From positions 201,607,336 to 201,671,335 of the forward strand of contig NC_088098.1 of NCBI RefSeq assembly GCF_036370855.1: a stretch of 64,000 nt of DNA, read 5' to 3'. Source of the stretch: Dromaius novaehollandiae. Its lineage: Eukaryota; Chordata; Aves; Casuariiformes; Dromaiidae. How positions within the stretch are numbered: position 1 is the first letter of the stretch; each line of letters starts with the position of its first letter. Below are positions 54,201-64,000 of the stretch, piece by piece. The notes beneath the pieces are model-generated. The model made no database searches and was not told the origin of the DNA. It was given only the letters and a program-made list of their open reading frames with translations. The position numbers and the translations under genes are program-made.

Positions 54201-57200
54201 ACAAAAGAACATACAAAAGAAATTGGAAAAGGAACTGAGGTTCTAGAGTGATCAAGAGTCTTGGTCAAGAATAGATGGAGCTAAATGTGAGGGCCTAAAC
54301 ATGAACCCAAGCACTGAGCTACTGATTTTCCACCATGCTTCACTGTTAGTTTTCTCCTTGACTCTTTGATCAGCTAAGTCTTTCCAATGCACAATTTAAA
54401 TGGGGTCATATGGAGTTCAGATGACAGCTGTTCCCAAAAGGCAGTATGGATGAAACCACATGTGTTTGGCCCCTTCAGCTGGTGCCAGCCCTGTACGTTT
54501 GCAGTTCTAACACCTTCCCCCCCCACACACACTCTTGTGCTGTCTCCTAGGGAATACAGCACATTCCTTCACTGCTGTGCTATAAAACACCACCCTGATG
54601 AGTTCCAGCACAGCCCCCCCCAACGTTTCAAACACCTTCAACTGCAAATAATAATTGTATTTTAGGGGCACAAGGACACTTTGTGGGGCCTAGAGGAGTT
54701 CTGGGACCAAGTGCCATGTAGGGTTGATGCAGCTGGTTTGCTCTAGAGGCAGCCAGCTCTAAGCCATGTGGACCTGAGCCAGTATTGATCATTTGGCCTC
54801 AGGACAGGGAATTGTCTCTGACCATCTTTTGTTTAGCAATGCAGGTGTATCTGAAGTGGCACAAATTCAGCACTGCAGTCATTCTCCAGTGGCAGCAATT
54901 GGTGATGGGACAGTGCAAGAATTAATGGCATATCCTAGCTCTGCTTGTCTTTTTTATGCCAGCTGAAGCTCTTTTAACACCTTGTGGTTGGTGAGATGCA
55001 TCCTTAAGCACAAAAGGAGAGTGGTATATATTCCAGCTGAGACGAGGCCTGCAGAGAGGAATGGAAACTTGCCTGACCAACAGGACTTAGCTTGGAAATT
55101 GCAGTAGTTTTCCTGTCCTTGTGCACTACCTGAATCTTGTAAACAGAGTGCAGGCAAGAAGAGAATTTGGATCATGGAGTTAGTGGCATACAGAATAGCC
55201 AGGACAGTGTTGGTATCCTGTATCCTGTTCACTGGATATGCTCTTTTCTGTGTGATTATCAAGAAATTAACAGTGAGATAAGACCTCAGAGAGAAAAGAA
55301 TGAAATAATGTCAGTATTTTGAGATAGTTTTAAAAAATTGATATTCTAGATCTCAATTAAAAAGAAAGAACCTAGAAACTTAATATGATACAGTAAACTC
55401 ATGGAGACAGTAATTCACTACATGGATGAAAAATTGAGTATGATTTTAGAATAGAAGTAAGTAAATTAACTAGGTATTAAGACTAGCATCACGATAGTGC
55501 TTAAATAGATAAGTAGGCTTAACAAGAGATAGTATGTGGGGGAGGCCTGTGCATGTGTTGAGAGATTTTGAGGTAGACAGTGCTGAAATATTTCATCATC
55601 ATGATCATCGATATTGCACTCATTTTCTGGAGTGTGACTAGAGTCCATGATACAAGAGGTGAATATCCAGTGTAGGTTTACATAAGATAAATTTCCTATG
55701 ACGTGGATTATTTGGGGGAGATAATCCCATTTTCTTTCAATTTAAAATTCAGCATCTTCCTAAATTCCAAATTTTGGACTTTAGTATATTTTTTGTAGTG
55801 AATATAAAGGCATTGTGAAAGTTATTATTGATTGATTGCTTCAGTCCCGTGTGGACCATCAGACTCGCATCTCTGTGCATAGAGCCCCAGTGCTCTGTTT
55901 GAGCCCTATATGTGTGCTTTAAATCTCTAGTGTGTTTTTGAAGTAGACATTCTTTTTCATCTGTTTTGCATGTGGGAAACTGAAACTGTAGGCTAATAAT
56001 GTGTCCTAGCTCTCCGAAAATTCAGCAAATAATACCAGACTCTTGAAAAATGTTCCATATTGTACTTTTTTGCAGTCCATTATTTTTTGAGCTTTAGATG
56101 TTTCATCTAAGGTATTCTATTAACATCAAATACAAATTGCATGAGAGACAAAGTTTAGGAAAAATAGAAAAACAGAATGTCGTCCTTCTACAATACGGCA
56201 GCGAAAACCTTATTGATGTTGTCCTTATAGTCCCATTGCATTATTTCTGTTTTGCCTTTGGATCATTACTCATTTGATAGACCAATCATTCACCTCCGTC
56301 CTCCTGTGTTTTCATGAAGTGCAGTACTCCTGCACCGAAAGGCAGTGCAGACTGTGCATTCCCTGAGGAGCTGAAAAAAATGTATTTTTCCCTTTTTCTT
56401 TTATGTTGGATTCTTTTCTGTTTTTTATATTTTGCTATATTTTATGCCGGAGGAACAGTGTTCATCATGTGGGTGTCTGCTTTACTTTGATGTTTACCCA
56501 TCCTTAAAAGCTGTTTACTGCTTCACGTGCTCTCATGTCATGAGCATTCTATCTTAAATAATCTGGCATCATGACAAGATATTAAATCTACAAGAATGTA
56601 TTATTAGCTGTTTGTGTTTCTTTCAAGTTTTTGGCATATATGGGTGCTTTTTCCATAGGTACAAAGAAAGAAGGTAAAAATTGTATAAGATCAAAGCATC
56701 CACTATTTTTATTTTTGAATGCAATTTCTGGGAGATACACCATGGGCTAGCTGGAAATTTGATCTTTATTGACTCTGCCACCTAAGAGAATAAAGAAAAT
56801 GGGTAAAAACGAAAATAGTAATTGGAAATAGCTCCTGTGGAGCAAAGCTGTCATGAGGCAGATTGATTCAGCAGTGGCAGAGTTGCTTTATTGATTGCAA
56901 GTCCTTAGTAAATTAAAAAGAGTACGAAATGCGTTAATCTTCTGTGTGTGTGTTTGCGCGTGTGCATGTGACAGTGACAACTTAGAATGTTCTGCCCGGA
57001 TAAAGACGCGCATAGGAATGTGGGAATGGTATCTACTGCAGTCGGTAATAGGCTTTTCAGAGATAAAAACAGAGTTCTTCAAAAACCCTTCTGGGTTAAA
57101 TGTGCTTTACTGTACCATAGACAAAGAATAGCAGAAGTACTGTTGCTTAGTTTTTAAGGCCTCAGGTGCAGTTATTCTAGATGAAAGAATGAAACATAAG

Positions 57201-60200
57201 CATAGAAGTTGCAGTAATTTTCTTCAAATGTTCACAGTGGGTTTGTTCAATTTGCTTGTTTCTCTGAATTGCAATCTTAAATTTGTTCTTAATAGAAGAA
57301 CTACAAAATTTTAATATATTTTAGCTGAGGATCTCTGACTGCTACATGAACAAAAGTCGGTTCTGGATTTGGATTTCTAACTCTTCCCCTTACTGCTGAT
57401 TACTTAATGCGGTTGCTCGTTTGCAAGTGAATTAATCTTTTATTTATATTTTTCCCCAAATTGTCACAGCAACACAGTGTGAGGTGGTGGTAGTGCAAAA
57501 GCTTTTCCTCCACAGAAAAGGGGGGAGTGGGGATGGAGCTGGGATCCTAGGTTGGTGAGGACTAGGCTTGCCAGATGTTCTGTACAATGTGTAATCTTCT
57601 GTTTTTTCAGTCTCAAATCCTGTACCACCAGAAATTGGTTTCCTGTTGTCTTAGCTTTGCTGAAATTCAGCTAGGACTACATTCTCTCTTCTTGTACTGT
57701 CTGCTGTTTTCCAACCACTTCTGTCTAAAATCCCAGCTACTAGGGGCAGTTTTTGGCCTGTCATTCCCAACACGCTGTCTGTTACAGAGCACTCTGAACC
57801 TCTGCTTTTGTAGATGCACAAGTGCTAACAGGACAGGATTTGAGGAGCATCTTTTGCTAAGCGGCTGCGGGGGCCATACCATTGGTGGGAGAAGAGGAAT
57901 TGGAGATTTGTGAAGTAAACCAGCTGAGAAGGCAGGGAGTCAGAGGAGCTGTTTCCAGCTGGTCTGTACAGAGTTTCCCAGCCTGGCACTCAGAGAAGGG
58001 AGAGGGACTGAGTTCCTCTTGCAGTTTTCTCTGGAGAGAGAGGAAATGAAAGTGTGGGAGACCCCGTAGAGCTTTCAGTTGTTGACCCTCAGAGAAAGTG
58101 CAGTTCTTGAACGTCATCACAAGAACTGGGCTTTGGTACTATTAGTGACCCAGAGAGAGGCCCAGAGCGGTAACTTAACCTTTGGGAAGGCATTTGGACA
58201 GTGTCTCATTTTCACTTTATTCTGCCATTCTTCTGAAGAACCCAGTCCCTATCTTACCCTCTTACACCTTTCCCCTGACAGCAGTGAGCCAGAAAGGCAG
58301 AAGACAGAGATATCTCATCCATTTAATCCAACCACTGCCCTCCCCACTTCTTTTCTTTTCATGTTTTTCCTTCTCTAACTTGCTGCTGTTGATTAGTCAT
58401 CCTCTGAGGTTCTTCGTCTTGCCAGAGATAGCTATTTCTTCTAACAGAGACTTGCACTTAGCCATGCTTTGTGGGACAGCTTCCTCATCTGACCTGTGAA
58501 GCCACTGGGCTTTCTGCCTCCTCATGCCATGCTTCTCTGAGGAGACCCAGAGGAAAATGCTAAGTGCAAAGGGGAGAGGTTATATTAACAAGTGGATGTC
58601 ATTTATCTGTATGTGTAGCTATTGAAATGTTTCGTAATCATTAATCAGAGCACATAGGTAGGCTGTGTAACTATGTGAGCATATTCCCATTCCTCCCATA
58701 TATCTCTTCCCCTTTCAGCCCATTGTTTGCCACACTCGTCATTTCTTGCCTTAAATTTAGATAGGTTAGCAGAAGAAGGAGCTGTGTCACTCTGTGTGGG
58801 TGGTACTACAGTATAAATAAACATTTTTTCCTAAAAATGTAAATGTCATTGTAGTTTGCTCCAGTGTGCGCAATGTTAAACAGCTAATGTTGTAAGTGGT
58901 AATTTGTAGTGTTTAAAACAGTCTTGCTTATGTAGTCTGTCTTGTGCTTTTTTGGGCTGAATAACTGATCATTGCACCATTGTTTTCTCTTTGTTAAACA
59001 TCTGCACACAGAAGCAGAACTGCTTAATTTGTTTCGATCTGGCATACTGTAATAAGTCTGCTTTTAAATTATATGCTTAGTAGGTTACAAATGAGATGGC
59101 AGCACTTTCATGGTGTTCATTCTCCAGTGTAGCTGGAGCCACTGACTTTAATAGTTTTTGATCACTTTTCTTTTATGCTAAATCTTCCATAATTCACCTG
59201 GCTTGCTTAAATGACTTCCTGCTTATTTTCCACAGCAAGACTTTCTCTCATTTGGGAAATGTAAAAGGATAACATTCCTAGCCCAGACAGAATGTAGCAC
59301 TGCCATCTGGGCTGTGAAATTGGAATAAAGCTGAAAGCGTTACTTCAGTATATTGCTTTGGCTAAAAACCAGGTGGCAAATGATAAAACAATGGTCTGGT
59401 AGTTGGCATGTTAGTCTGGATCTTGGAAGACTGCGTGTACCTGTGGCAAGTTGGAAATGATTTATCTTACCTAAGACTGGCTATCTAAATGTTATGTATC
59501 TACTCTGAGTTAATTGTCTCAGCTTGATCTGCTGTGAACAGATAGGCATTTTCAGAGGGCATAGGGTCATCCCACATCGCTTAGCTGTATACCTTTGATT
59601 AGGATGAATCACTCTGTGGAAGATAACTACCTGTCTCTGTCTGTGTAGACCTCACAGAAAGATGCTAGATGACTGCCTTAACCTAAATGTGTGACTTTTA
59701 TGTGCCCAGGTTACAGCAAATGACCCCTGTAGCTAGCTGTCTTTAGTTGAGGGGTAATCATCCTTTCCAACCTCATAGGAATGTTAGGTAGATTCTCACA
59801 AGGAAGCTTTTGTTGTGAAAGTACAACATAAAACCCAATATTTATTTTAATAATACTTTGTAAAATTATATATATTATAATTATGCATATAATTAAAATC
59901 ACAAATATGTATGTATGTGTGTATGTATGTGCCTGCCTCAGATTTTTGAACACAGTGCTGAAAGTCAGAGATCTTAAGGGTGCAGGATAGAGACAGGGAG
60001 GCTTTTGCTCCCCTAGGAAATATGTAGCTATTTCATGGCAATATTCTGATTAACGCATTGCACAGACAAAGCCAGAACTTTAGAATGGCTGACATGTTTA
60101 TGGGAAAGTTATACTCATTTGTGGTGGGTGTTCTTCTTTCTTTTTAGATCGTGATGGATTTCAAACACCCCGATGGCCACACAGTAGCAGTTATGCTGCC

Positions 60201-60254
60201 TCGATGCAGTTTGCTGGTGATGGCTGGAGAATCCAGATACCTATGGACGCATGG
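27258..60254 (+). CDS. ALKBH8: ALKBH8, tRNA wobble-uridine hydroxylase/methyltransferase; 5' eight exons, 3' end outside window
   Basis: Joining the eight exons gives an uninterrupted frame of 304 residues plus two bases. Residues 25-54 are a basic helix (KKKVLRKQ..., then [10 protein letters not shown]). Residues 55-134 are the RRM: RNP2-like SLVVANAGL at 55-63 and RNP1-like KPYSFVKY at 91-98. From about 140 the AlkB domain begins. It contains LPPGL (145-149), the nucleotide-recognition-lid region [10 protein letters not shown] (186-195), and NQYEPGQG (239-246) leading into the iron-binding HVD (H250, D252). The third iron ligand is H304 in LWTH. In the known family this protein methylates cm5U to mcm5U (with TRMT112) and hydroxylates mcm5U to mchm5U in tRNA. 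Only the RRM and most of the dioxygenase part are in the window. All introns are GT-AG and all phases agree. The human order of segments is preserved, with an N-terminus about 11 residues longer if exon 1 is coding. Confidence 0.95.
27324..27357 (+). repeat. GGTGCC hexanucleotide tandem repeat in ALKBH8 intron 1
   Basis: Five perfect GGTGCC units followed by GGTG lie 48 bases after the exon 1 donor, inside the CpG island. Confidence 0.95.
27845..27865 (-). promoter_or_regulatory. CTCF-like motif in ALKBH8 CpG island
   Basis: On the + strand, CCCCCTCTGCTGG at 27849-27861, preceded by AGCG and followed by TGGC, matches the reverse complement of the CTCF core with one mismatch at the second position. 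It sits within the CpG island in intron 1. Called by eye from the known consensus; occupancy is unknown. Confidence 0.4.
32168..32311 (+). CDS. ALKBH8: ALKBH8 exon 2 (residues 7-54, basic N-terminal segment)
   Basis: The acceptor is a pyrimidine-rich tract ending TTCTCAG; the donor is CAG|GTGATT, a rather weak match at +4 to +6. 144 bases, phase 0 to phase 0. The translation contains [20 protein letters not shown], closely matching the human ALKBH8 segment that packs against the RRM. Residue 25 (32222) is an internal methionine that could serve as a start. Confidence 0.93.
32312..35058 (+). other. ALKBH8: ALKBH8 intron 2
   Basis: 2.7 kb, no feature recognised beyond a short AAC repeat near 34611-34625. 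Confidence 0.85.
35059..35299 (+). CDS. ALKBH8: ALKBH8 exon 3 (RRM domain)
   Basis: The acceptor is TTAATTAG and the donor is AAAAG|GTATTG. 241 bases encode residues 55-134 plus the first base of codon 135. This one exon carries essentially the whole [20 protein letters not shown], then [19 protein letters not shown], then [15 protein letters not shown] and LYINFVEK. Known role of the family: the RRM with its neighbouring helix holds the tRNA substrate. If intron 3 is retained the frame stops at 35332-35334 after eleven extra residues, giving an RRM-only protein. Confidence 0.95.
35300..36491 (+). other. ALKBH8: ALKBH8 intron 3
   Basis: 1.2 kb; a poly-A tract near 35444-35458. Reading through from exon 3 meets a stop at 35332-35334. 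Confidence 0.85.
36492..36623 (+). CDS. ALKBH8: ALKBH8 exon 4 (RRM to AlkB linker)
   Basis: The acceptor is ACCCTAG and the donor AATG|GTGAGC. 132 bases, phase 1 in and out, encoding residues 135-178. [20 protein letters not shown] is the beginning of the AlkB fold; the following acidic stretch ([11 protein letters not shown]) corresponds to the human segment before the [10 protein letters not shown] motif. Confidence 0.94.
36624..37506 (+). other. ALKBH8: ALKBH8 intron 4
   Basis: 0.9 kb, no feature recognised. Confidence 0.85.
37507..37602 (+). CDS. ALKBH8: ALKBH8 exon 5 (AlkB nucleotide-lid segment)
   Basis: The acceptor is TTTCACAG and the donor GGAG|GTGAGA. 96 bases, phase 1 in and out, residues 179-210. 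[13 protein letters not shown] matches the conserved ALKBH8 segment preceding the catalytic core, and [11 protein letters not shown] follows as in the human protein. Confidence 0.94.
37603..39001 (+). other. ALKBH8: ALKBH8 intron 5
   Basis: 1.4 kb; contains an uninterrupted poly-A run of about 21 bases near 37999-38019, without a recognisable retrotransposed body before it. Confidence 0.85.
39002..39106 (+). CDS. ALKBH8: ALKBH8 exon 6 (AlkB core, NQY motif)
   Basis: The acceptor is AAAACTAG, with a modest pyrimidine tract, and the donor is CAAG|GTAAGT, a full consensus match. 105 bases, phase 1 in and out, residues 211-245. It ends with [15 protein letters not shown]; in AlkB-family enzymes the N and Y of NxY contact 2-oxoglutarate. 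Confidence 0.95.
39107..41389 (+). other. ALKBH8: ALKBH8 intron 6
   Basis: 2.3 kb; A-rich low-complexity tracts near 39919-39950 and 40659-40671, and a short direct duplication of AAAATATTTAGAAACCAG (about 41094-41140). Confidence 0.85.
41390..41460 (+). CDS. ALKBH8: ALKBH8 exon 7 (HxD iron-binding motif)
   Basis: The acceptor is TTATACAG and the donor GAG|GTAAAT. 71 bases, phase 1 in and phase 0 out. It encodes residues 246-269, [23 protein letters not shown], with the two-residue iron motif H250/D252. Confidence 0.95.
47555..47618 (+). repeat. perfect 32-bp tandem duplication
   Basis: Two adjacent identical 32-base units, beginning AGGGAGAGCTTCCTG and ending GAATGAACAT, at 47555-47586 and 47587-47618. 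Confidence 0.97.
53840..53950 (+). mobile_element. decayed CR1-like ORF2 fragment (segment before the RT core)
   Basis: The frame LLKDENG...AEDLTE, continued after a frame change by [10 protein letters not shown] (53920-53948), resembles the CR1/L3 ORF2 linker pattern GPLLxExG...AExxNxFFASVFT. The surroundings are too decayed to define the ends. Confidence 0.45.
59904..59935 (+). repeat. TATG/TG microsatellite
   Basis: An imperfect run of TATG and TGTG units, 200 bases before exon 8, preceded by an AT-rich stretch from about 59840. Confidence 0.85.
60148..60254 (+). CDS. ALKBH8: ALKBH8 exon 8 (third iron ligand); last exon seen
   Basis: The acceptor is a strong T-rich tract ending TTTTTAG; the donor is CATGG|GTATGT. 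107 bases, phase 0 in, ending two bases into codon 305. It encodes [18 protein letters not shown], then [19 protein letters not shown]304 is the third Fe(II) ligand. Human ALKBH8, as I recall it, has Arg where C289 stands. The remaining AlkB strand with the two 2OG-binding arginines was not found before 64000. Confidence 0.95.
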
Positions 60255-63200
60255 GTATGTGTAAAAGGCCCTGCATTGCTGATAATAGGAGAAGAACATG
60301 TGTTGTTTGTTTGTTTTTGTTAATGTTATTCTGAATTTAAAATTGCTCTGAAAGAAATGAAATAGAGTTTTATAACTAACTATATAAATTCCCTCCTATG
60401 CCCAGATGCTGCTCAGGTTAAATTGAAAATTTGCTAGTTTTGGGAAGCTAATCATCAGTCCCTGAGCTGCAGTTTCTTCCTACTGTCACAAACTAAGTTT
60501 CACTCAGAAGCTGCTGTAATGTTCATCTTCGGTGTGAAAGCCCTCAATGGCTCTAACCTAGCAAAGAATTGGAGGTGGTGGAATTAGCTTCACCATTTCT
60601 CTGCCCTCTTTTCAGTACACAGCTTTTCTGAATGTATCAGATTTGGAGGAGGATTGGCTTAAGAGATTGAGTTCCTCTGCGTGGAGGGCATGGGCGGGCA
60701 CAAATGACAGTATCCATGAGCTTTTTCCATTTGCCTTAAGGCCACTTTGACTACTGGAAGGCTGCATGTACTAAACAGGCATGGGATCCTGGAAAAGAGA
60801 TTCTTGAAGTGTGTCTTGAGGCTTTGCTCATTATGGAGATGAAATATGCGCGTTTTAAAGTCATGCCCCATGGGGAAATACTTACAATAGGAGCACTGAA
60901 GTTGGCAAAAAGGGTAAAAGCTTGGTGAGCTCTGAGAGTGACAGTAGTGCACTTCAGAAGAATGTGTAAACCCTCATATTAGACAGAAAGGCCCAGGGGA
61001 AATGTTTCTTCCTTTGTTTGACCCAAACGGTCACTGGTTACAGCAGTGGAGAGACTAATTATATTCTGTGTAAATTAAACACCAAATCCTTTTATCAGCA
61101 GAATACTTTCTGCCTTTTAATTTTACTGGTTGATTTGTACTGTGAGGAAGGGTGAATAAGGACTCCCCAGTGACCTTTACATTGTTCATTTTTATAGACC
61201 ACTTATACCACCTGTATATTCTCTCATTAAATTAAATAGGTATAAAAAGCAGCTGTTGCTTCTGACATGCATCATTACAGAAGCCCAGGGCAATGAAGGC
61301 ATTTGTTTATTGGTATACAAGATTGAACATGGATATCTGCATTTTAAGCTTCTTATTATAAGCTTCTGTCCTGTCTTCTTTTGGAAGGATTATCTACGAC
61401 TCGGAACCTAGTTTGGTCTCCATTTCAGTGACTTTGCTGGCCTAAATGCCTAAATGTTGTCATTGTCAGGGCACAGCATGAGCTGATGGCTCCTGGTGGC
61501 GGCAGGGCTGGGCTTCGTAGCCAGGGCCCATCCCACCACCCTGCGAGGGAGCAGGGCAACCAGGGCTGGGCCAGGCCAAGGCCCACAGGTCGGGGTTGGA
61601 ATCAGGCCTGGTGAGAGCAACCGGGGTTAGACCCATCCCTGCGATGGCCGGGCAGTGCTGGGGATGGACTGGGCTGGACAGTTGGCCCATGGGTCAGGTC
61701 TGAGTCCATGGGGCCATGGCCAGGCACAGACACGGCTGAGACACATCTGGGCCTGTAGCTCGGGCAAGGCCCGGGGAGCCTCAGCTGAGAAACAGCTCCC
61801 AGGGGAAGGAGGAGTGGCCCTTGCTGAGGCCGCTGGCTTTCTTCACGACAGCTTTCTTCATGGCCACCAACTGTGCTCTGCCCAAGCTGGCCCTGAGCCC
61901 TGGCAGCCAAACCCCCAGGAAGAGGAAGGATGTGCTCAGGGCACTTGCAGTGTTTGCCAGCAGGCAGTCTAGTTGGGGTAGTTGCAGTTGTGTACCTGCC
62001 TACTAAGAATTGGAATGAGATCAATACTTAATTTCACTTATACCTTCAGAAAGGTGGTTATCTTTTGAGAATCAAAGATACAGGCTGAATTCAAAATGAA
62101 GATCCCAAATCTCTCTACCCATGTACTATTGTTTCTGGCCCCAGTGAATGTCTGTCTTTCCTGTAAGTAGTTTTTTTTGAATGATAAACATTTTGTAAAG
62201 CAGTAGTGGGGCCAGATATTCAGTTGGGTTAAATATATACTGGGATCTCTTTATTTCGGAAGGGGTAATACCCAGTTTTTATGTCTTCCTTTTAATTTTG
62301 TTCCAGTTATCTTCTTTTCTCTTTAATACCTGCTCATCGCAACACCAGGTATTTCTCAGGTTCACATCTTCACCTGGTGAAGACTTTATTGCTAAGTGGA
62401 CACTTTCTGCAAATAACATTTGAAAGGAAGGACACTAAAGAGAGCGGAGATAACAGAATAGACTTACATAGCTTGCTACTGAAGCATGGCATTGCAATCA
62501 ACAAGACTAATCATCCTGCAAGCAAGTGTAGTCAATTCATTTGCATACATAACGTCAGGATGTATTTAAGATCGTTCGTAATGCCTTTTATCTACTCCTT
62601 ACAAATCAAATTAGAGAGAGCAAGAGGTTCAGTTTTGGAATCTTTCTGGAAATGTTTTCAATGTGTATATTTGGATACCAAAGGAATTAGAGACTTTAAC
62701 TCTATTAACAAGGTACACAGAAAAACAATTTTTGTTTTTTTTGAAAACGTGTTTCTGAAAGAGAGAAATATGGTTAAGAAATAAGTTATACTATTTCATT
62801 ACGGAGAGCAAAGGAAATGCAGAAGGATATGTCCTCTTTTTGTCTCATTGGAAAAAGTAAAATTACATTTTTTCTGTTGAGTTTCCTTTTTGGTTGGATA
62901 ACCTGCCAAACCACCATTCCTGACCCTGCAACAACAAATCAAGTCTGTGCCGAGCAAGATAATGTGCAGCATTTTATTTTTGAACACTGGGAATCCTGTT
63001 TTCAGCCCAGCCTTTATCTGGAGGCTTTTTCCTAACACAGGCTAAAGGAAATCATGTAGGTTAAAATTGTAGAACCTTGAAAAAGAAGACTTCTCTCTGA
63101 AGATACTAGCTCTTGCATGTGTGGCTTTTTGCTGCAGGAACAAAAAGAACTTGATGGAAACACAGAATCCAAGAGAGAATCTGCAAAATCTCAGGACTTG

Positions 63201-64000
63201 AAGTTCTACTGTGGAGGAAGTCTTGGTGAAGTCTCACCTTGTTATTTTATTGTAGCTCCATTGACTGCCGTGGGGCACGGCAGTTTTTCATTAGAGCCCA
63301 TCCTTCCTGTGGCTGCCTCTGGGAGATTTCCATCTTCAGAACTGCTCCATGTCTCCTTTGTGTAAGATTTAGACAGCATATTAATCTGTTGCTTCCTGAT
63401 TTCCAGGCAGATGCTGCACTTTTTCTCCCTGTGCCTGGATTAAAGATCACTTTCACTGTGATAAGGAAGACTGCGTACAGCGAAGTGCTGGAATGCTGAT
63501 CGGGCAGCCTTCTCAGCAAGCAGATCGTTCCTCTTGGTTAAGTACAGGCAGTGATCAGCAGTTTCACGTGACTTGCCAAAAAGTTCCAATAGAAATTTGA
63601 GGTGAAACTGAAGGCTGTGCTTTACTAAAAGATGTAAGACATTTTTCCCCTATTGGCTCAGTCTACAAGGGTTAAATTAGGCTAACCAATATGGAAGTCA
63701 GTTGTAAACTGTGAATTTGTCCTACTCGGAGTCAAGTGCTTTGAAGTCAGCCATTCTGAAGGGGCTTTGCTGTGAGGCCAGTTCCTCAGAGATGATCTCT
63801 TTGTCTTGAAGAAATTTCTGCATTAATCTCCTTGATGAATAAGTTAGGAAACATTTTAGTGTGACAGTAACAGCTTTGAAGTGCTAAGCTATTTCCCTGA
63901 AGAGTTTTAGTTTTGTTCCAAGAGTATCTACTTTATCCCATGTGCAAGCGATGGTAAACCACATGTGGGTGCAGCTGTATCTCTTCTCTTTTGCATAGTT
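60255..64000 (+). other. ALKBH8: ALKBH8 intron 8, continuing past the window
   Basis: Starts with GTATGT. The next expected exon (continuing ...THGI and then a CRKFD-like stretch in the human protein) was not found. The stretch contains a GC-rich block at 61460-61975 and nothing else recognised. Confidence 0.75.
61460..61975. other. GC-rich block of unknown origin in intron 8
   Basis: About 500 bases that are markedly richer in G and C than the surrounding intron, but with fewer CpG than the two promoter islands and many GGCC/CCAGG words. The minus strand has a 140-codon open frame (61602-62024) with no family resemblance. It may be an inserted repeat I cannot classify. Confidence 0.5.

Larger units (their letters stand above)
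41461..60147 (+). other. ALKBH8: ALKBH8 intron 7 (18.7 kb)
   Basis: The longest intron in the window, separating the HxD exon from the exon with the third iron ligand. It holds a 32-bp tandem duplication (47555), a CR1-like coding remnant (53.84 kb), two exon-like ORF segments of doubtful meaning (45.45 and 52.53 kb) and simple repeats (ATT near 51716, TATG near 59904). No other gene was recognised on either strand. Confidence 0.85.

Noticed and set aside
61602..62024. 140-codon minus-strand frame in the GC-rich block
   Set aside because: Explained by local GC content; low-complexity Pro/Gly/Ser composition.

Overview
The window looks like vertebrate nuclear DNA, most likely from a bird. It has long AT-rich non-coding stretches, two CpG islands, short GT-AG exons separated by kilobase introns, and CR1-type retrotransposon remnants, including a CR1 3' end with a TTTGATTCTTTG-like tail. 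No bacterial, phage or CRISPR features were seen.

The one gene that can be read with confidence is ALKBH8 on the + strand. Eight coding exons can be joined in frame (27258-27275, 32168-32311, 35059-35299, 36492-36623, 37507-37602, 39002-39106, 41390-41460, 60148-60254). They give 304 complete residues plus two bases of codon 305. They encode the N-terminal basic segment, the RRM and most of the AlkB-type Fe(II)/2-oxoglutarate dioxygenase domain, including all three iron ligands (H250, D252, H304). The 2OG-binding arginines, the zinc site and the C-terminal tRNA methyltransferase domain must lie beyond position 64000. ALKBH8 makes the wobble-uridine modifications mcm5U and mchm5U in tRNA, including the tRNA needed for selenocysteine decoding.

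Layout: 1-12.3 kb holds no recognisable exon and carries one CR1 copy and several long mono-G tracts. 12.3-13.55 kb is a CpG island with a good minus-strand splice donor at 13060. From conserved vertebrate gene order (ELMOD1 lies head to head with ALKBH8) this is probably the promoter and first non-coding exon of ELMOD1, which would run leftward, making 1-12.3 kb its first intron. 13.6-26.7 kb is intergenic and contains a decayed antisense CR1 reverse-transcriptase remnant. 26.7-28.1 kb is the ALKBH8 CpG-island promoter. 28-64 kb is ALKBH8 exons and introns, dominated by an 18.7 kb intron 7.

No novel multi-gene system is visible. The more interesting observations are regulatory or structural: an upstream ORF overlapping the ALKBH8 start, a possible bird-specific N-terminal extension, a CTCF-like motif and a GGTGCC hexanucleotide repeat in the ALKBH8 island, a possible divergent transcript from the ELMOD1 island, and long G/C homopolymers confined to the first 14 kb.
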